A program made the position numbers and the translations under genes. Below, in pieces: positions 1-5,285 of a stretch of DNA of 5,285 bases. The notes under the pieces are model-generated. The model saw only the letters and a program-made list of their open reading frames with translations, searched no databases and was not told the origin of the DNA. How positions within the stretch are numbered: the stretch's first letter is position 1; every line of letters begins with the position of its first letter. Source of the DNA: JAIBAI01 sp044238875 (GTDB lineage Bacteria > Bacteroidota > Bacteroidia > M30B66); assembly GCA_044238875.1 (NCBI GenBank), contig JBIICM010000177.1, positions 1 to 5,285 of the forward strand, read 5' to 3'.

Positions 1-332
1 CAGGACTAACCAATACCAATAATATTGTGGCTGGCTGCAGCGAAGTTGGAATAGCAGCCCGATTATGTTATGATCTTACATTGAATGGTTATGCTGACTG
101 GTATTTACCTTCCATAAATGAATTACAACAACTATTTTACAATAGGGCTGCTATAAATGTTGCGGCAATAGCCAACGGAGGAGCCGGATTTTCTACTTCC
201 GCCTATTGGAGTAGCACGCAGACCGACTCTGCCAAAGCTTTTGCTTTTAACTTCCTCACCACTGTTGCATACTCAAGTTACTACTACACTAAGTTCCAAA
301 ATATGAGCGTGCGTGCGGTTCGGGCTTTTTAA
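1..332 (+). CDS. DUF1566 / Lcl C-terminal-like domain protein, 3' end only
   Basis: This is the C-terminal 109 residues of a protein whose start lies before the window; the frame is open from base 3, so the GTG at 27 is an internal valine codon and not a start. Numbering from base 3, the visible hallmarks of the DUF1566 (Lcl C-terminal-like) fold are the DWYLPS..EL segment (residues 32-41), the aromatic AYWSST segment (67-72) and the closing SVRAVRAF (102-109). Many family members are secreted or surface-exposed and several are fused to other extracellular domains, but the biochemical role is generally unknown and none is claimed here. The stop is TAA, and an intrinsic terminator begins 22 bases later, so this is the last gene of its transcript. 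The family call is fairly secure; export and full architecture cannot be judged from the fragment. Confidence 0.85.
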   Translation, partial: GLTNTNNIVAGCSEVGIAARLCYDLTLNGYADWYLPSINELQQLFYNRAAINVAAIANGGAGFSTSAYWSSTQTDSAKAFAFNFLTTVAYSSYYYTKFQNMSVRAVRAF

Positions 333-354
333 CTTTATAACTAACTCACTCGTT

Positions 355-382
355 AAAAAATCCCCTCTGTTGGGGATTTTTT
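355..382 (+). terminator. Intrinsic terminator of the DUF1566 gene, possibly bidirectional
   Basis: A perfect 11-bp inverted repeat pairs AAAAAATCCCC (355-365) with GGGGATTTTTT (372-382) around the 6-base loop TCTGTT. The GC part of the stem is followed by six T on the + strand. By symmetry it is also followed by six T on the minus strand, so it could stop transcription from either side. It begins 22 bases after the stop of the DUF1566 gene. Confidence 0.87.
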
Positions 383-816
383 GCCTTCGAACATGGAATT
401 AGAAATTTCGTTTTAGGTGAATTTTGTTCTAGCAATGAGCCGAACGGAGCGCAATGCTAATTTTGTCTTCTTCCCCATAATTGGGAATTATTTCAGCAAA
501 AGAAACCGATAGTAGATGACCTCGAATAGGTCGCATGTCCATAGTAAGGAATTTGAACAGAATGGGTTCGACCCTGACAGCGCGGCATCAATATTCATGT
601 TACAAACCTTTAGTCCCTTTGGGATTAAGTGTGACATATAATAAAAATACACGACCTTAACTCAAGATTAAACCTTACATTCGCGCTTCAAAATCGATTT
701 TTGTAGTTAATTGTAACGTTTCAATGCAAAAAATTTTCATTATAATCAGCAACAATGATTACTACTTCACTGAGCGGCTTTTGAAATAAAAGGTTTGTTG
801 TAACCGGCAATGATTC
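383..816. other. Gene-free, dyad-rich intergenic stretch
   Basis: I see no convincing coding sequence on either strand; the candidate reading frames are very short and resemble no family I know. The stretch contains several small symmetric sequences: TAATT-ggg-AATTA (478-490); GGGT-tcg-ACCC (564-574); a stem of about eight pairs plus one wobble around a TTT loop (608-629); the perfect palindrome AAAATCGATTTT (690-701); and TAATCA, seven bases, TGATTA (743-761). The 8-mer CAATGATT occurs twice, at 753 and 808. The stretch runs straight into a strong + strand terminator (817-853). A structured small RNA or decayed mobile DNA would both fit. I found no clear Bacteroidota-type promoter (TAnnTTTG with an upstream TTTG) at a sensible spacing. 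Small dyads are expected by chance in AT-rich DNA, so only the combination with the terminator is notable. Confidence 0.4.
420..466. repeat. 8-bp direct repeat flanking an imperfect dyad
   Basis: AATTTTGT occurs at 420-427 and again at 459-466. Between the copies are 31 bases that form most of an imperfect hairpin: TAGCA (430-434) pairs with TGCTA (455-459, the last base being shared with the right repeat), and TG plus GC (436-440) pair inward with GC plus CA (449-453), with mismatches. A direct repeat around a hairpin resembles a target-site duplication around a tiny palindromic insertion, but the repeat is AT-rich and short, so chance is a real alternative. Confidence 0.25.
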
Positions 817-853
817 ACCCCCGCTTCGATCCAGAAGCGGGGGTTTGTTTTTT
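817..853 (+). terminator. Strong intrinsic terminator without an upstream gene
   Basis: ACCCCCGCTTC (817-827) and GAAGCGGGGGT (834-844) form a perfect 11-bp GC-rich stem around the 6-base loop GATCCA. It is followed on the + strand by a T tract interrupted by one G (844-853). On the minus strand the stem is followed by TGAATCATTG, not a T run, so it works as a classical terminator only for + strand transcripts. The nearest + strand gene ends at 332 and already has its own terminator, so what this one terminates is unknown. It may also act as a 3' stability hairpin for the polX transcript arriving from the other side. Confidence 0.8.
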
Positions 854-857
854 ATAC

Positions 858-886
858 GATTCAGTTGCGGCATGCAGCACTGAATC
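858..886. repeat. Inverted repeat just beyond the polX stop
   Basis: GATTCAGT (858-865) pairs perfectly with ACTGAATC (879-886). Three further pairs, TGC (866-868) with GCA (874-876), extend the stem past a 2-base bulge and leave the loop GGCAT. It lies 20 bp beyond the polX stop codon, so it would form the first hairpin of the polX 3' untranslated region, followed by the GC-rich hairpin at 817-844. Neither has a T run on the minus strand. It could protect the transcript 3' end or help slow polymerase; this role is inferred. Confidence 0.45.
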
Positions 887-905
887 AATCGGAATTATCT
901 TACTC

Positions 906-2561
906 CTACCCGCCTCTGCGCTGATGCAGCCAGTTTTCAATACCGGCAAGATTAAGCCCGTTAAACAAGCCGGCTTTGGTAAGTCCGCCTTTACGCGCTA
1001 CAGCCATTCCATAATGCATATCGTTGATGGTCTCCTTTTGATGGGCATCGGGGTTGACAGCGATCATTACTGACTTTTCCATACAGGCGGGAATGTGTCT
1101 CCAATCAATATCCATACGAAATCTATTGGCATTCAGTTCAATGACTACCTTGTGCCGGGAGGCTGTATCGATCACCGCCTCGTAGTCAAGCGGATACGCT
1201 TCACGCGAGAGCAGCAGGCGCCCTGATGGATGCCCCAACATAGTGGTATAAGGGTTTTCAAGTGCGGCAAGAATCCTGCTGGTTGCCTTTTTGATATCCA
1301 TGCGCAGCACTGAATGAACAGAGGCGATTATGAGGTCGAAGCGGCTAAGAATGTTTTCGGGATAATCAAGTGAGCCATCGTGCAGAATATCAGATTCAAT
1401 GCCTTTGAAGATTCTGAAAGGAGCGAGCATTTGATTCAGGAGATCAATCTCATCGTGCTGCTGAAGCACCCGGTCGGCTGTTAAGCCCCTGGCGTAGGAG
1501 GCTGAACGACTGTGATCAGTAACAACAAGGTACTCATAGCCAAGTTCGATGCAGGCTTTAGCCATTTCAGCGATAGTATGCGAGCCATCGCTCCAGGTAG
1601 TGTGGGCATGAATACAGCCCCTAATATCTTCAATATCCGCCAACGCATCAGGAACAATCTCTACAGCCTTTTCAAGCGGAAGATCCCTGAGTTCAGGTAA
1701 AACAAAGGGTAGTTTTTTCTCCTTGTAAAATTCGGCTTCTGAAGCATATGCTTTTCCGACTGTAAAACCCGTTTCTGCTAGATGGCTTTCAGGTCCGGTA
1801 TAGAAGAAAAGGTCTGCAGCCATGCCTGAGCTTCTGCACGCGATCAGCTGAATGGTATAGTTTTCAGCGAAGCGATACACGCGCACAAATCCCTGCTGAT
1901 TATCCGGGATTAGTTCAGGAATCATCCCTGCGGCCTGCTGTATGGCTTCTAGATCAGCATCAATCAGCAAAACAATATCCGAACAAACTTCAAGACATCT
2001 GCGCAGCTCGCCTGCGATTTCTATCCTGCAATTATTCAGTAATTTTTGCAAACGTGTCTGCAACTCCTCAGCCAGCAGGAGCGCTTCGGCATAATGCATT
2101 TTTCCCTTGCTGGAAAGATTGTAACGAAGGGTTGCGCTGATCTGCTGCTGTGTTTTCTCTCCGAAACCTTTTAATTCAACAAGCCTGTTTTCATTGCAGG
2201 CATATAAGAGTTCTCCGGGACTTTCAATACCCAGCTGCTTCCAGAGCGAGAGGATTTTTTTAGGTCCGATACCCTTTACGGCTAGTAGTTCAAGTATTCC
2301 CGGGGGCGTTTGATTAAGGTAGGATTCCAGTTCTGCGGTAGTGCCTGTTTGAAGCAGTTCATGCACTTTTTGAGCGATACCTTTTCCTATACCCGGAATT
2401 TCAAGTATCTGATCATGTGTTAAGCCTTCAAGCTGAACGCCGCAGCGGTCAATCTGAAACGCACCGTTGACAAGTGATTTAAGCTTGAACTCATTTTCAC
2501 CATGAATTTCACCCAGCGAGGCAATCAAGCGCAGCGCCTTCGAAACTTCCTTATTGGTCAT
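906..2561 (-). CDS. polX: PolX-family protein with PHP exonuclease domain and degenerate polymerase site
   Basis: The 551-residue protein has the usual bacterial PolX layout and length. An N-terminal 8-kDa-like region carries helix-hairpin-helix turns (PGIGKG near 56-61, KGIGPK near 96-101, KGFGEK near 131-136), followed by a polymerase-like core (about 150-300) and a C-terminal PHP domain (about 314-545). The PHP metal ligands are all present: H318 and H320, D325, H350, E389, H416, H444, and D505 with H507. This predicts a metal-dependent 3'-5' exonuclease or end-processing activity in DNA repair. The polymerase core is damaged: the expected GS..R and DxD motifs read GELRR (184-188) and SDIV (194-197), so the second aspartate is V197; the third aspartate position is Q238; and the expected TGS..H motif is TGPESH (255-260). 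Polymerase activity is therefore unlikely. The ATG at 2561 lies 18 bp after the sppA stop, so the two are probably one operon. No Shine-Dalgarno is visible. The family is certain; loss of polymerization is inferred. Confidence 0.93.
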   Translation of the reverse strand: MTNKEVSKALRLIASLGEIHGENEFKLKSLVNGAFQIDRCGVQLEGLTHDQILEIPGIGKGIAQKVHELLQTGTTAELESYLNQTPPGILELLAVKGIGPKKILSLWKQLGIESPGELLYACNENRLVELKGFGEKTQQQISATLRYNLSSKGKMHYAEALLLAEELQTRLQKLLNNCRIEIAGELRRCLEVCSDIVLLIDADLEAIQQAAGMIPELIPDNQQGFVRVYRFAENYTIQLIACRSSGMAADLFFYTGPESHLAETGFTVGKAYASEAEFYKEKKLPFVLPELRDLPLEKAVEIVPDALADIEDIRGCIHAHTTWSDGSHTIAEMAKACIELGYEYLVVTDHSRSASYARGLTADRVLQQHDEIDLLNQMLAPFRIFKGIESDILHDGSLDYPENILSRFDLIIASVHSVLRMDIKKATSRILAALENPYTTMLGHPSGRLLLSREAYPLDYEAVIDTASRHKVVIELNANRFRMDIDWRHIPACMEKSVMIAVNPDAHQKETINDMHYGMAVARKGGLTKAGLFNGLNLAGIENWLHQRRGG

Positions 2562-2579
2562 CTGAGATTACTGAAGTTT

Positions 2580-4325
2580 TTAATTCAGGATAATCTCATA
2601 AGGCAGGCGTGTTTGCCAGGCATTCATTCTTTTAAGCTTCTCAAGTTGCTGGTAGTAGCGATAAGATTCTCCGAGTGCCTTTTCAAGTACCTGATCTTCG
2701 GTATCGCCGGTAAGGCTTTTGAATATTTTATCAATCGTTGATTCGCGGAAGGGCAATTCTGTGATCCGGAATTTATCAAGCTTTGCTTTTCTGGCTGCAA
2801 TGGCAATGGCATCGTCAAGGCCCCCAAGGACGTCAACCAGACCCAGCTTTTTGGCATCAACCCCGGCCCATACGCGACCCTGGCCGATTGAGTCAACCTG
2901 CGCTTTGGTCATTTTCCGACCTTCGGCAACACGGGTGATGAAGTTATCATAGATGCTCTCAATCTCGCGCTGAATAACCAGTGATTCAGCAGGAGCAACA
3001 GCACGTAAGGGCGACATAATATCTGCATACCGTGCGGTTTTTACTGTATCAACCGAAACGCCGATTTTACCGAGCAGATTTTTTGTGTTAAAAAACAAAC
3101 CGAACACACCGATAGAACCTGTAATGGTGTTGGGTTGTGCAACAATGGTATCAGCGGCGCATGAAATATAATATCCACCTGAAGCTGCCAGATTGCCCAT
3201 TGAAACGATAACCGGTTTTGTCTTTTTGGTAAGCATGACTTCACGCCAGATCGTTTCTGAAGCAAGGGCGCTTCCCCCCGGGGAATTAACGCGCAAAACC
3301 ACAGCCTTCACCTTTTCATCCAGCCGGGCTTTACGAATTGCCTTAGAAAATTCTACTGAGCCAACCTCATCATCATCCCCATTCCCGTCAACGATATCTC
3401 CTTCGGCATAAACCACCGCAATTTTATCCGTACCTTTTTCCTTTTTCGATTTAACATCCAGGTATCGGTCGAGCGATACAAAATGAATTTTATCAATCGC
3501 CTCTGCAGCGGTTTTTGTTTTCAGCATTTCAAGCACCTCATCCCTGTATTTGAGATCATCTATTAGTTTCTTTTGTTTAGCTTCATTGGCATTGGTCACC
3601 TGCAAATTGTCAGCGATTTCCTGAAGCGTGTTCACAGACAATTTACGTTCTTTGGAAATACCCTCCAGCATGTGATTCCAGAACGAACGAAGGAAGGTTC
3701 TGATTTGCTCTCTGTTAGCATCGCTCAGTTTATCCTGAATAAAGGGTTCAACAGCGCTTTTAAATTTCCCATGCCTGAATACCTGTGGCTCCAGTCCCAG
3801 CTTTTCGAGTGTGCCCTTAAAGAACATAATTTCAGAGCTGAGGCCTTTTAGCTCTGCCAAACCGGTTGGATGAAGAAACACTTTATCAGCTGCTGAAGCC
3901 AGGTAATATGAAGGCTGACTGTAAACTTCACTGTAGGCATAAATAAATTTGCCTGATTTTTTAAAACTAATGAGTTTGTTCCTTATCTCTTCAAGCGCGG
4001 CATAACCGGTTTGCAAACTGGTAAGATCGAGAAATATCCCTGCAACATTTTCATCAACACGGGCCTTCTCAATATTTTCTGTGATATCGCTAAGTGTTAA
4101 CGGTTCTGATAAATCGCTGAAATTTAAGCTGCTGAAAGGATTATTACTGGCGCGGTCATTAATTTCCTTATCGAATTTTAAATGAAGTACCGAGTTCTTT
4201 TTTATGAATACCTCATTTTCTCCGCCACTTGCCGATGCAATGATTGCAAAGATGATGAACAGCAGAAAAATGGACAGGAAAATACCGACCACCGAAGCAA
4301 ATACGATTTTGAAAAATGATTTCAT
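2580..4325 (-). CDS. sppA: Signal peptide peptidase SppA, 67K type
   Basis: The product is a 581-residue membrane-anchored serine protease of family S49 that cleaves signal peptides left in the membrane after secretion. A hydrophobic segment at residues 5-31, preceded by lysine, serves as an uncleaved anchor that places the catalytic part outside the cytoplasm. Two S49 repeats follow, about residues 90-290 and 300-515, which is the long, E. coli-like architecture. The general-base lysine is predicted as K189 in GKFKSAVEPF and the nucleophile as S382 in NLAASGGYY. The 193-residue separation is close to the 200 of E. coli SppA (K209 and S409). The NSPGGSA motif (347-353) is also present. The start at 4325 puts the anchor directly at the N terminus; there is no Shine-Dalgarno, as is common in Bacteroidota. 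It is first in a probable operon with polX and diverges from folK. No defects are seen, and the assignment is secure. Confidence 0.96.
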   Translation of the reverse strand: MKSFFKIVFASVVGIFLSIFLLFIIFAIIASASGGENEVFIKKNSVLHLKFDKEINDRASNNPFSSLNFSDLSEPLTLSDITENIEKARVDENVAGIFLDLTSLQTGYAALEEIRNKLISFKKSGKFIYAYSEVYSQPSYYLASAADKVFLHPTGLAELKGLSSEIMFFKGTLEKLGLEPQVFRHGKFKSAVEPFIQDKLSDANREQIRTFLRSFWNHMLEGISKERKLSVNTLQEIADNLQVTNANEAKQKKLIDDLKYRDEVLEMLKTKTAAEAIDKIHFVSLDRYLDVKSKKEKGTDKIAVVYAEGDIVDGNGDDDEVGSVEFSKAIRKARLDEKVKAVVLRVNSPGGSALASETIWREVMLTKKTKPVIVSMGNLAASGGYYISCAADTIVAQPNTITGSIGVFGLFFNTKNLLGKIGVSVDTVKTARYADIMSPLRAVAPAESLVIQREIESIYDNFITRVAEGRKMTKAQVDSIGQGRVWAGVDAKKLGLVDVLGGLDDAIAIAARKAKLDKFRITELPFRESTIDKIFKSLTGDTEDQVLEKALGESYRYYQQLEKLKRMNAWQTRLPYEIILN

Positions 4326-4331
4326 TAAAAG

Positions 4332-4353
4332 CTATTTTAAGGGTGCAAAATAG
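4332..4353 (-). promoter_or_regulatory. Candidate sppA promoter element overlapped by an inverted repeat
   Basis: Reading the minus strand, TATTTTGCACCC begins at 4352, about 26 bases before the sppA ATG. It resembles the Bacteroidota -7 element TAnnTTTG but is one base shorter in the spacer, and no clear -33 TTTG is seen at the right distance. The same bases form a perfect 7-bp inverted repeat, CTATTTT (4332-4338) with AAAATAG (4347-4353), around an 8-base spacer. A repressor site or a small 5' leader hairpin is possible. The evidence is positional and by motif only. Confidence 0.3.
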
Positions 4354-4447
4354 TTAAAACCATTTAATCAGGCTTTTTTTTTCGGGAAGTCAGTTTATAT
4401 CTCCCACCTTAACCCATCGGCACAAGCTGGTTGCACCATCAACATTA

Positions 4448-4474
4448 GTAATTCAATTACGCTTTTCTAAAAGC
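4448..4474. promoter_or_regulatory. Two abutting palindromes between sppA and folK
   Basis: GTAATT-C-AATTAC (4448-4460) is directly followed by GCTTTT-CT-AAAAGC (4461-4474). Both are perfect with tiny centres, so they look more like binding sites for a dimeric regulator than RNA stem-loops. They lie about 70 bp before the folK ATG and about 120 bp before the sppA ATG in the divergent intergenic region, where a shared operator would be expected. No known regulator motif is recognised, and AT-rich DNA gives such dyads at some rate by chance. Confidence 0.33.
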
Positions 4475-4542
4475 AATAATGGAATCGATAATATTTACAA
4501 ATTTTGCTTTTCAGTACAGTTAAATATCTGTTTTTTTGTCAA

Positions 4543-5013
4543 ATGGAGCTTGCAGCTATTTCGCTTGGTTCAAATCTTGGCAACAGGCTGGAGAACCTTC
4601 AGTATGGCATTGTTCAATTGCGCTCAGGCGGCCTGAATTTGGTAAGGCAATCATCTGTTTATGAAACACCTGCCGTGGGTTATGTTTCAGATAACTATTT
4701 TCTGAACCAGTGCATACTTGTTGAGACAATTCTTAATCCCTCCGACTTATTGAGTTTATTGCTTGAAATAGAGCAAAAAGCCGGAAGGGTAAGGATTCAG
4801 GGAAAAACATCAGACCGGACACTTGATCTGGATCTATTGTTTTATGGCCAGTTGGTTGTTAATTCCAATGATCTCACACTGCCTCACCCGAGCATGCACA
4901 AAAGAGCATTTGTATTAATTCCGCTGTATGAAATTTATCCTGACTGGAAGCATCCGATACATGGGCTGAGCGTAGCTGAAATGCATAGCAAATTGACCGG
5001 TCATTCATATTGA
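4543..5013 (+). CDS. folK: 6-hydroxymethyl-7,8-dihydropterin pyrophosphokinase (HPPK)
   Basis: The 156-residue cytoplasmic enzyme transfers pyrophosphate from ATP to 6-hydroxymethyl-dihydropterin, the step before dihydropteroate synthase in folate synthesis. Length and motifs fit the family closely: SLGSNLGNR at 7-15, YETP at 40-43, FLNQ at 53-56, GRVR at 81-84, RTLDLDLL at 92-99, and HPSMHKRAFVLIPL at 115-128. The Mg-binding aspartates D95 and D97, with R82, R92, H115 and R121, fall at the same numbers as in the E. coli enzyme. The loop before R92 differs, with T89 where E. coli has W89. The ATG at 4543 is chosen because the conserved strand begins a few residues after it; an in-frame TTG 39 bases earlier would add an unconserved leader. 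There is no Shine-Dalgarno. AAATTTTGC just upstream (4499-4507) is one mismatch from the Bacteroidota -7 element. It is divergent from sppA, and no downstream partner gene is in the window. Confidence 0.96.
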   Translation: MELAAISLGSNLGNRLENLQYGIVQLRSGGLNLVRQSSVYETPAVGYVSDNYFLNQCILVETILNPSDLLSLLLEIEQKAGRVRIQGKTSDRTLDLDLLFYGQLVVNSNDLTLPHPSMHKRAFVLIPLYEIYPDWKHPIHGLSVAEMHSKLTGHSY

Positions 5014-5053
5014 AAACTTCATGTAAAAATTCTGTCTACGGGATTATTTAACC

Positions 5054-5082
5054 CAATTTATGCAATAGAATTGCACAAATTG
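5054..5082. repeat. Near-perfect hairpin after folK
   Basis: CAATTT-A-TGCAAT (5054-5066) pairs with ATTGCA-C-AAATTG (5070-5082), giving 12 pairs and one A/C mismatch around the 3-base loop AGA. It begins 41 bases after the folK stop. No T run follows (the next bases are CCCCAAGG), so it is not a standard intrinsic terminator, although it may protect the folK mRNA end. A small GCCC-caa-GGGC stem (5082-5092) abuts it and leads into the larger nested repeat. Confidence 0.5.
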
Positions 5083-5095
5083 CCCCAAGGGCCGA

Positions 5096-5205
5096 AGGAA
5101 TCTGCGATTCATCGCGGTTAACCCGGTTGCTGCGCTCATAGCCAATGCGCTATGCATTAGAGCGATGCGCTTCTAATGCATAATCCGGGTTTAAAATAGA
5201 TTCCT
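5096..5205. repeat. Nested inverted-repeat element, REP- or MITE-like
   Basis: About 110 bp are bounded by the perfect inverted repeat AGGAATCT (5096-5103) and AGATTCCT (5198-5205). Inside it, AACCCGG (5120-5126) pairs with CCGGGTT (5185-5191). Within that, TATGCATTAGA (5151-5161) pairs with TCTAATGCATA (5172-5182), and the stem can extend by GCG/CGC past a bulged T to the loop ATG. Two more small hairpins sit in the left half: GCGAT-tc-ATCGC (5104-5115) and CATAGC-caatgc-GCTATG (5137-5154), the last competing with the main stem. The hexamer TGCGCT recurs at 5131, 5146 and 5166. No open reading frame is present. The layout resembles non-autonomous palindromic repeats (REP/REPIN or MITE) placed between genes. 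A transposase is not in the window, and copy number elsewhere is unknown. Confidence 0.6.
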
Positions 5206-5218
5206 GTAAAATCTATTT
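5194..5218. repeat. 9-bp hairpin at the right edge of the nested repeat
   Basis: AAATAGATT (5194-5202) pairs perfectly with AATCTATTT (5210-5218) around the 7-base loop CCTGTAA. Its left arm overlaps the right outer arm of the nested element, so the two pairings exclude one another. It is AT-rich with no clean T run after it, so terminator function is weak at best. The remaining bases to the window end (5219-5285) are AT-rich, and I see no gene, promoter or other motif in them. Confidence 0.4.
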
Positions 5219-5285
5219 ATCAACATTTTGCATATACTTGACTATCTGAAACATACAAATCTAATTAAATTTATTTTTCTGCTTT

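Noticed and set aside
27..332. GTG at 27 as the start of a complete 101-residue gene
   Set aside because: The frame stays open to the window edge, and the residues before the GTG continue the domain's typical sequence, so this is the tail of a longer gene.
564..574. GGGTTCGACCC as the T arm of a tRNA
   Set aside because: The loop is too short for a T arm, and no acceptor, D or anticodon stems can be placed around it.
637..642. TATAAT as a -10 promoter element for a small RNA
   Set aside because: No matching upstream element lies at a suitable spacing, and Bacteroidota primary sigma factors use a different -7 consensus.
755..784. Nine-codon open frame before the orphan terminator, as a leader peptide
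   Set aside because: No + strand gene follows that could be attenuated, there is no run of regulatory codons and no ribosome-binding site.
810..1073. + strand open frame overlapping the polX 3' end
   Set aside because: It begins just before the terminator stem, runs through it, and continues antisense to polX; its product resembles nothing known to me.
4374..4382. Run of nine T as an intrinsic terminator
   Set aside because: No GC-rich stem precedes it, and it lies in the divergent promoter region where no transcript needs to end.
4504..4542. TTG at 4504 as the folK start
   Set aside because: It would add 13 residues ahead of the conserved N-terminal strand. The ATG at 4543 gives the normal family length, and the catalytic residues then match E. 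coli numbering.
1..5285. CRISPR array, insertion sequence with transposase, or phage/defence gene cluster
   Set aside because: There are no regularly spaced direct repeats and no transposase, integrase, Cas or other defence-type protein; the coding content is housekeeping plus one DUF1566 fragment.

Overview
The window comes from a member of the Bacteroidota. Three things suggest this: the divergent sppA/folK pair resembles arrangements I recall from that phylum, none of the complete genes has a recognisable Shine-Dalgarno sequence, and the one promoter-like motif resembles the Bacteroidota TAnnTTTG type. The phylum call is an inference from gene content and style; no marker gene is present and no search was run. 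The three complete genes look intact, with no frameshifts.

Layout. (1) Bases 1-332 hold the 3' end of a DUF1566 (Lcl C-terminal-like) domain gene on the + strand, followed by a perfect intrinsic terminator at 355-382. (2) Bases 383-905 contain no convincing gene, but they have many dyads and a second strong + strand terminator (817-853) with no gene feeding it. (3) Bases 906-4325 hold a minus-strand pair, sppA then polX, 18 bp apart and probably cotranscribed. (4) Bases 4326-4542 are the divergent promoter region between sppA and folK and carry two adjoining palindromes. (5) Bases 4543-5013 hold folK on the + strand. (6) Bases 5014-5285 are non-coding; 5054-5218 is a run of nested hairpins that looks like a REP- or MITE-like repeat.

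Functions. SppA is a membrane-anchored Ser/Lys peptidase that degrades residual signal peptides. FolK makes the pyrophosphorylated pterin for folate synthesis. The PolX-family protein is the most informative gene: its PHP nuclease domain keeps all nine expected metal ligands, but its polymerase domain has lost two of the three catalytic aspartates and the Gly-Ser triphosphate-binding motif. It is therefore predicted to be a DNA 3'-5' exonuclease or end-processing enzyme with no polymerase activity. These are housekeeping genes with no evident joint pathway. I found no undescribed multi-gene system. The less ordinary items are the degenerate PolX, the nested-hairpin element after folK, and the unexplained terminator before polX.
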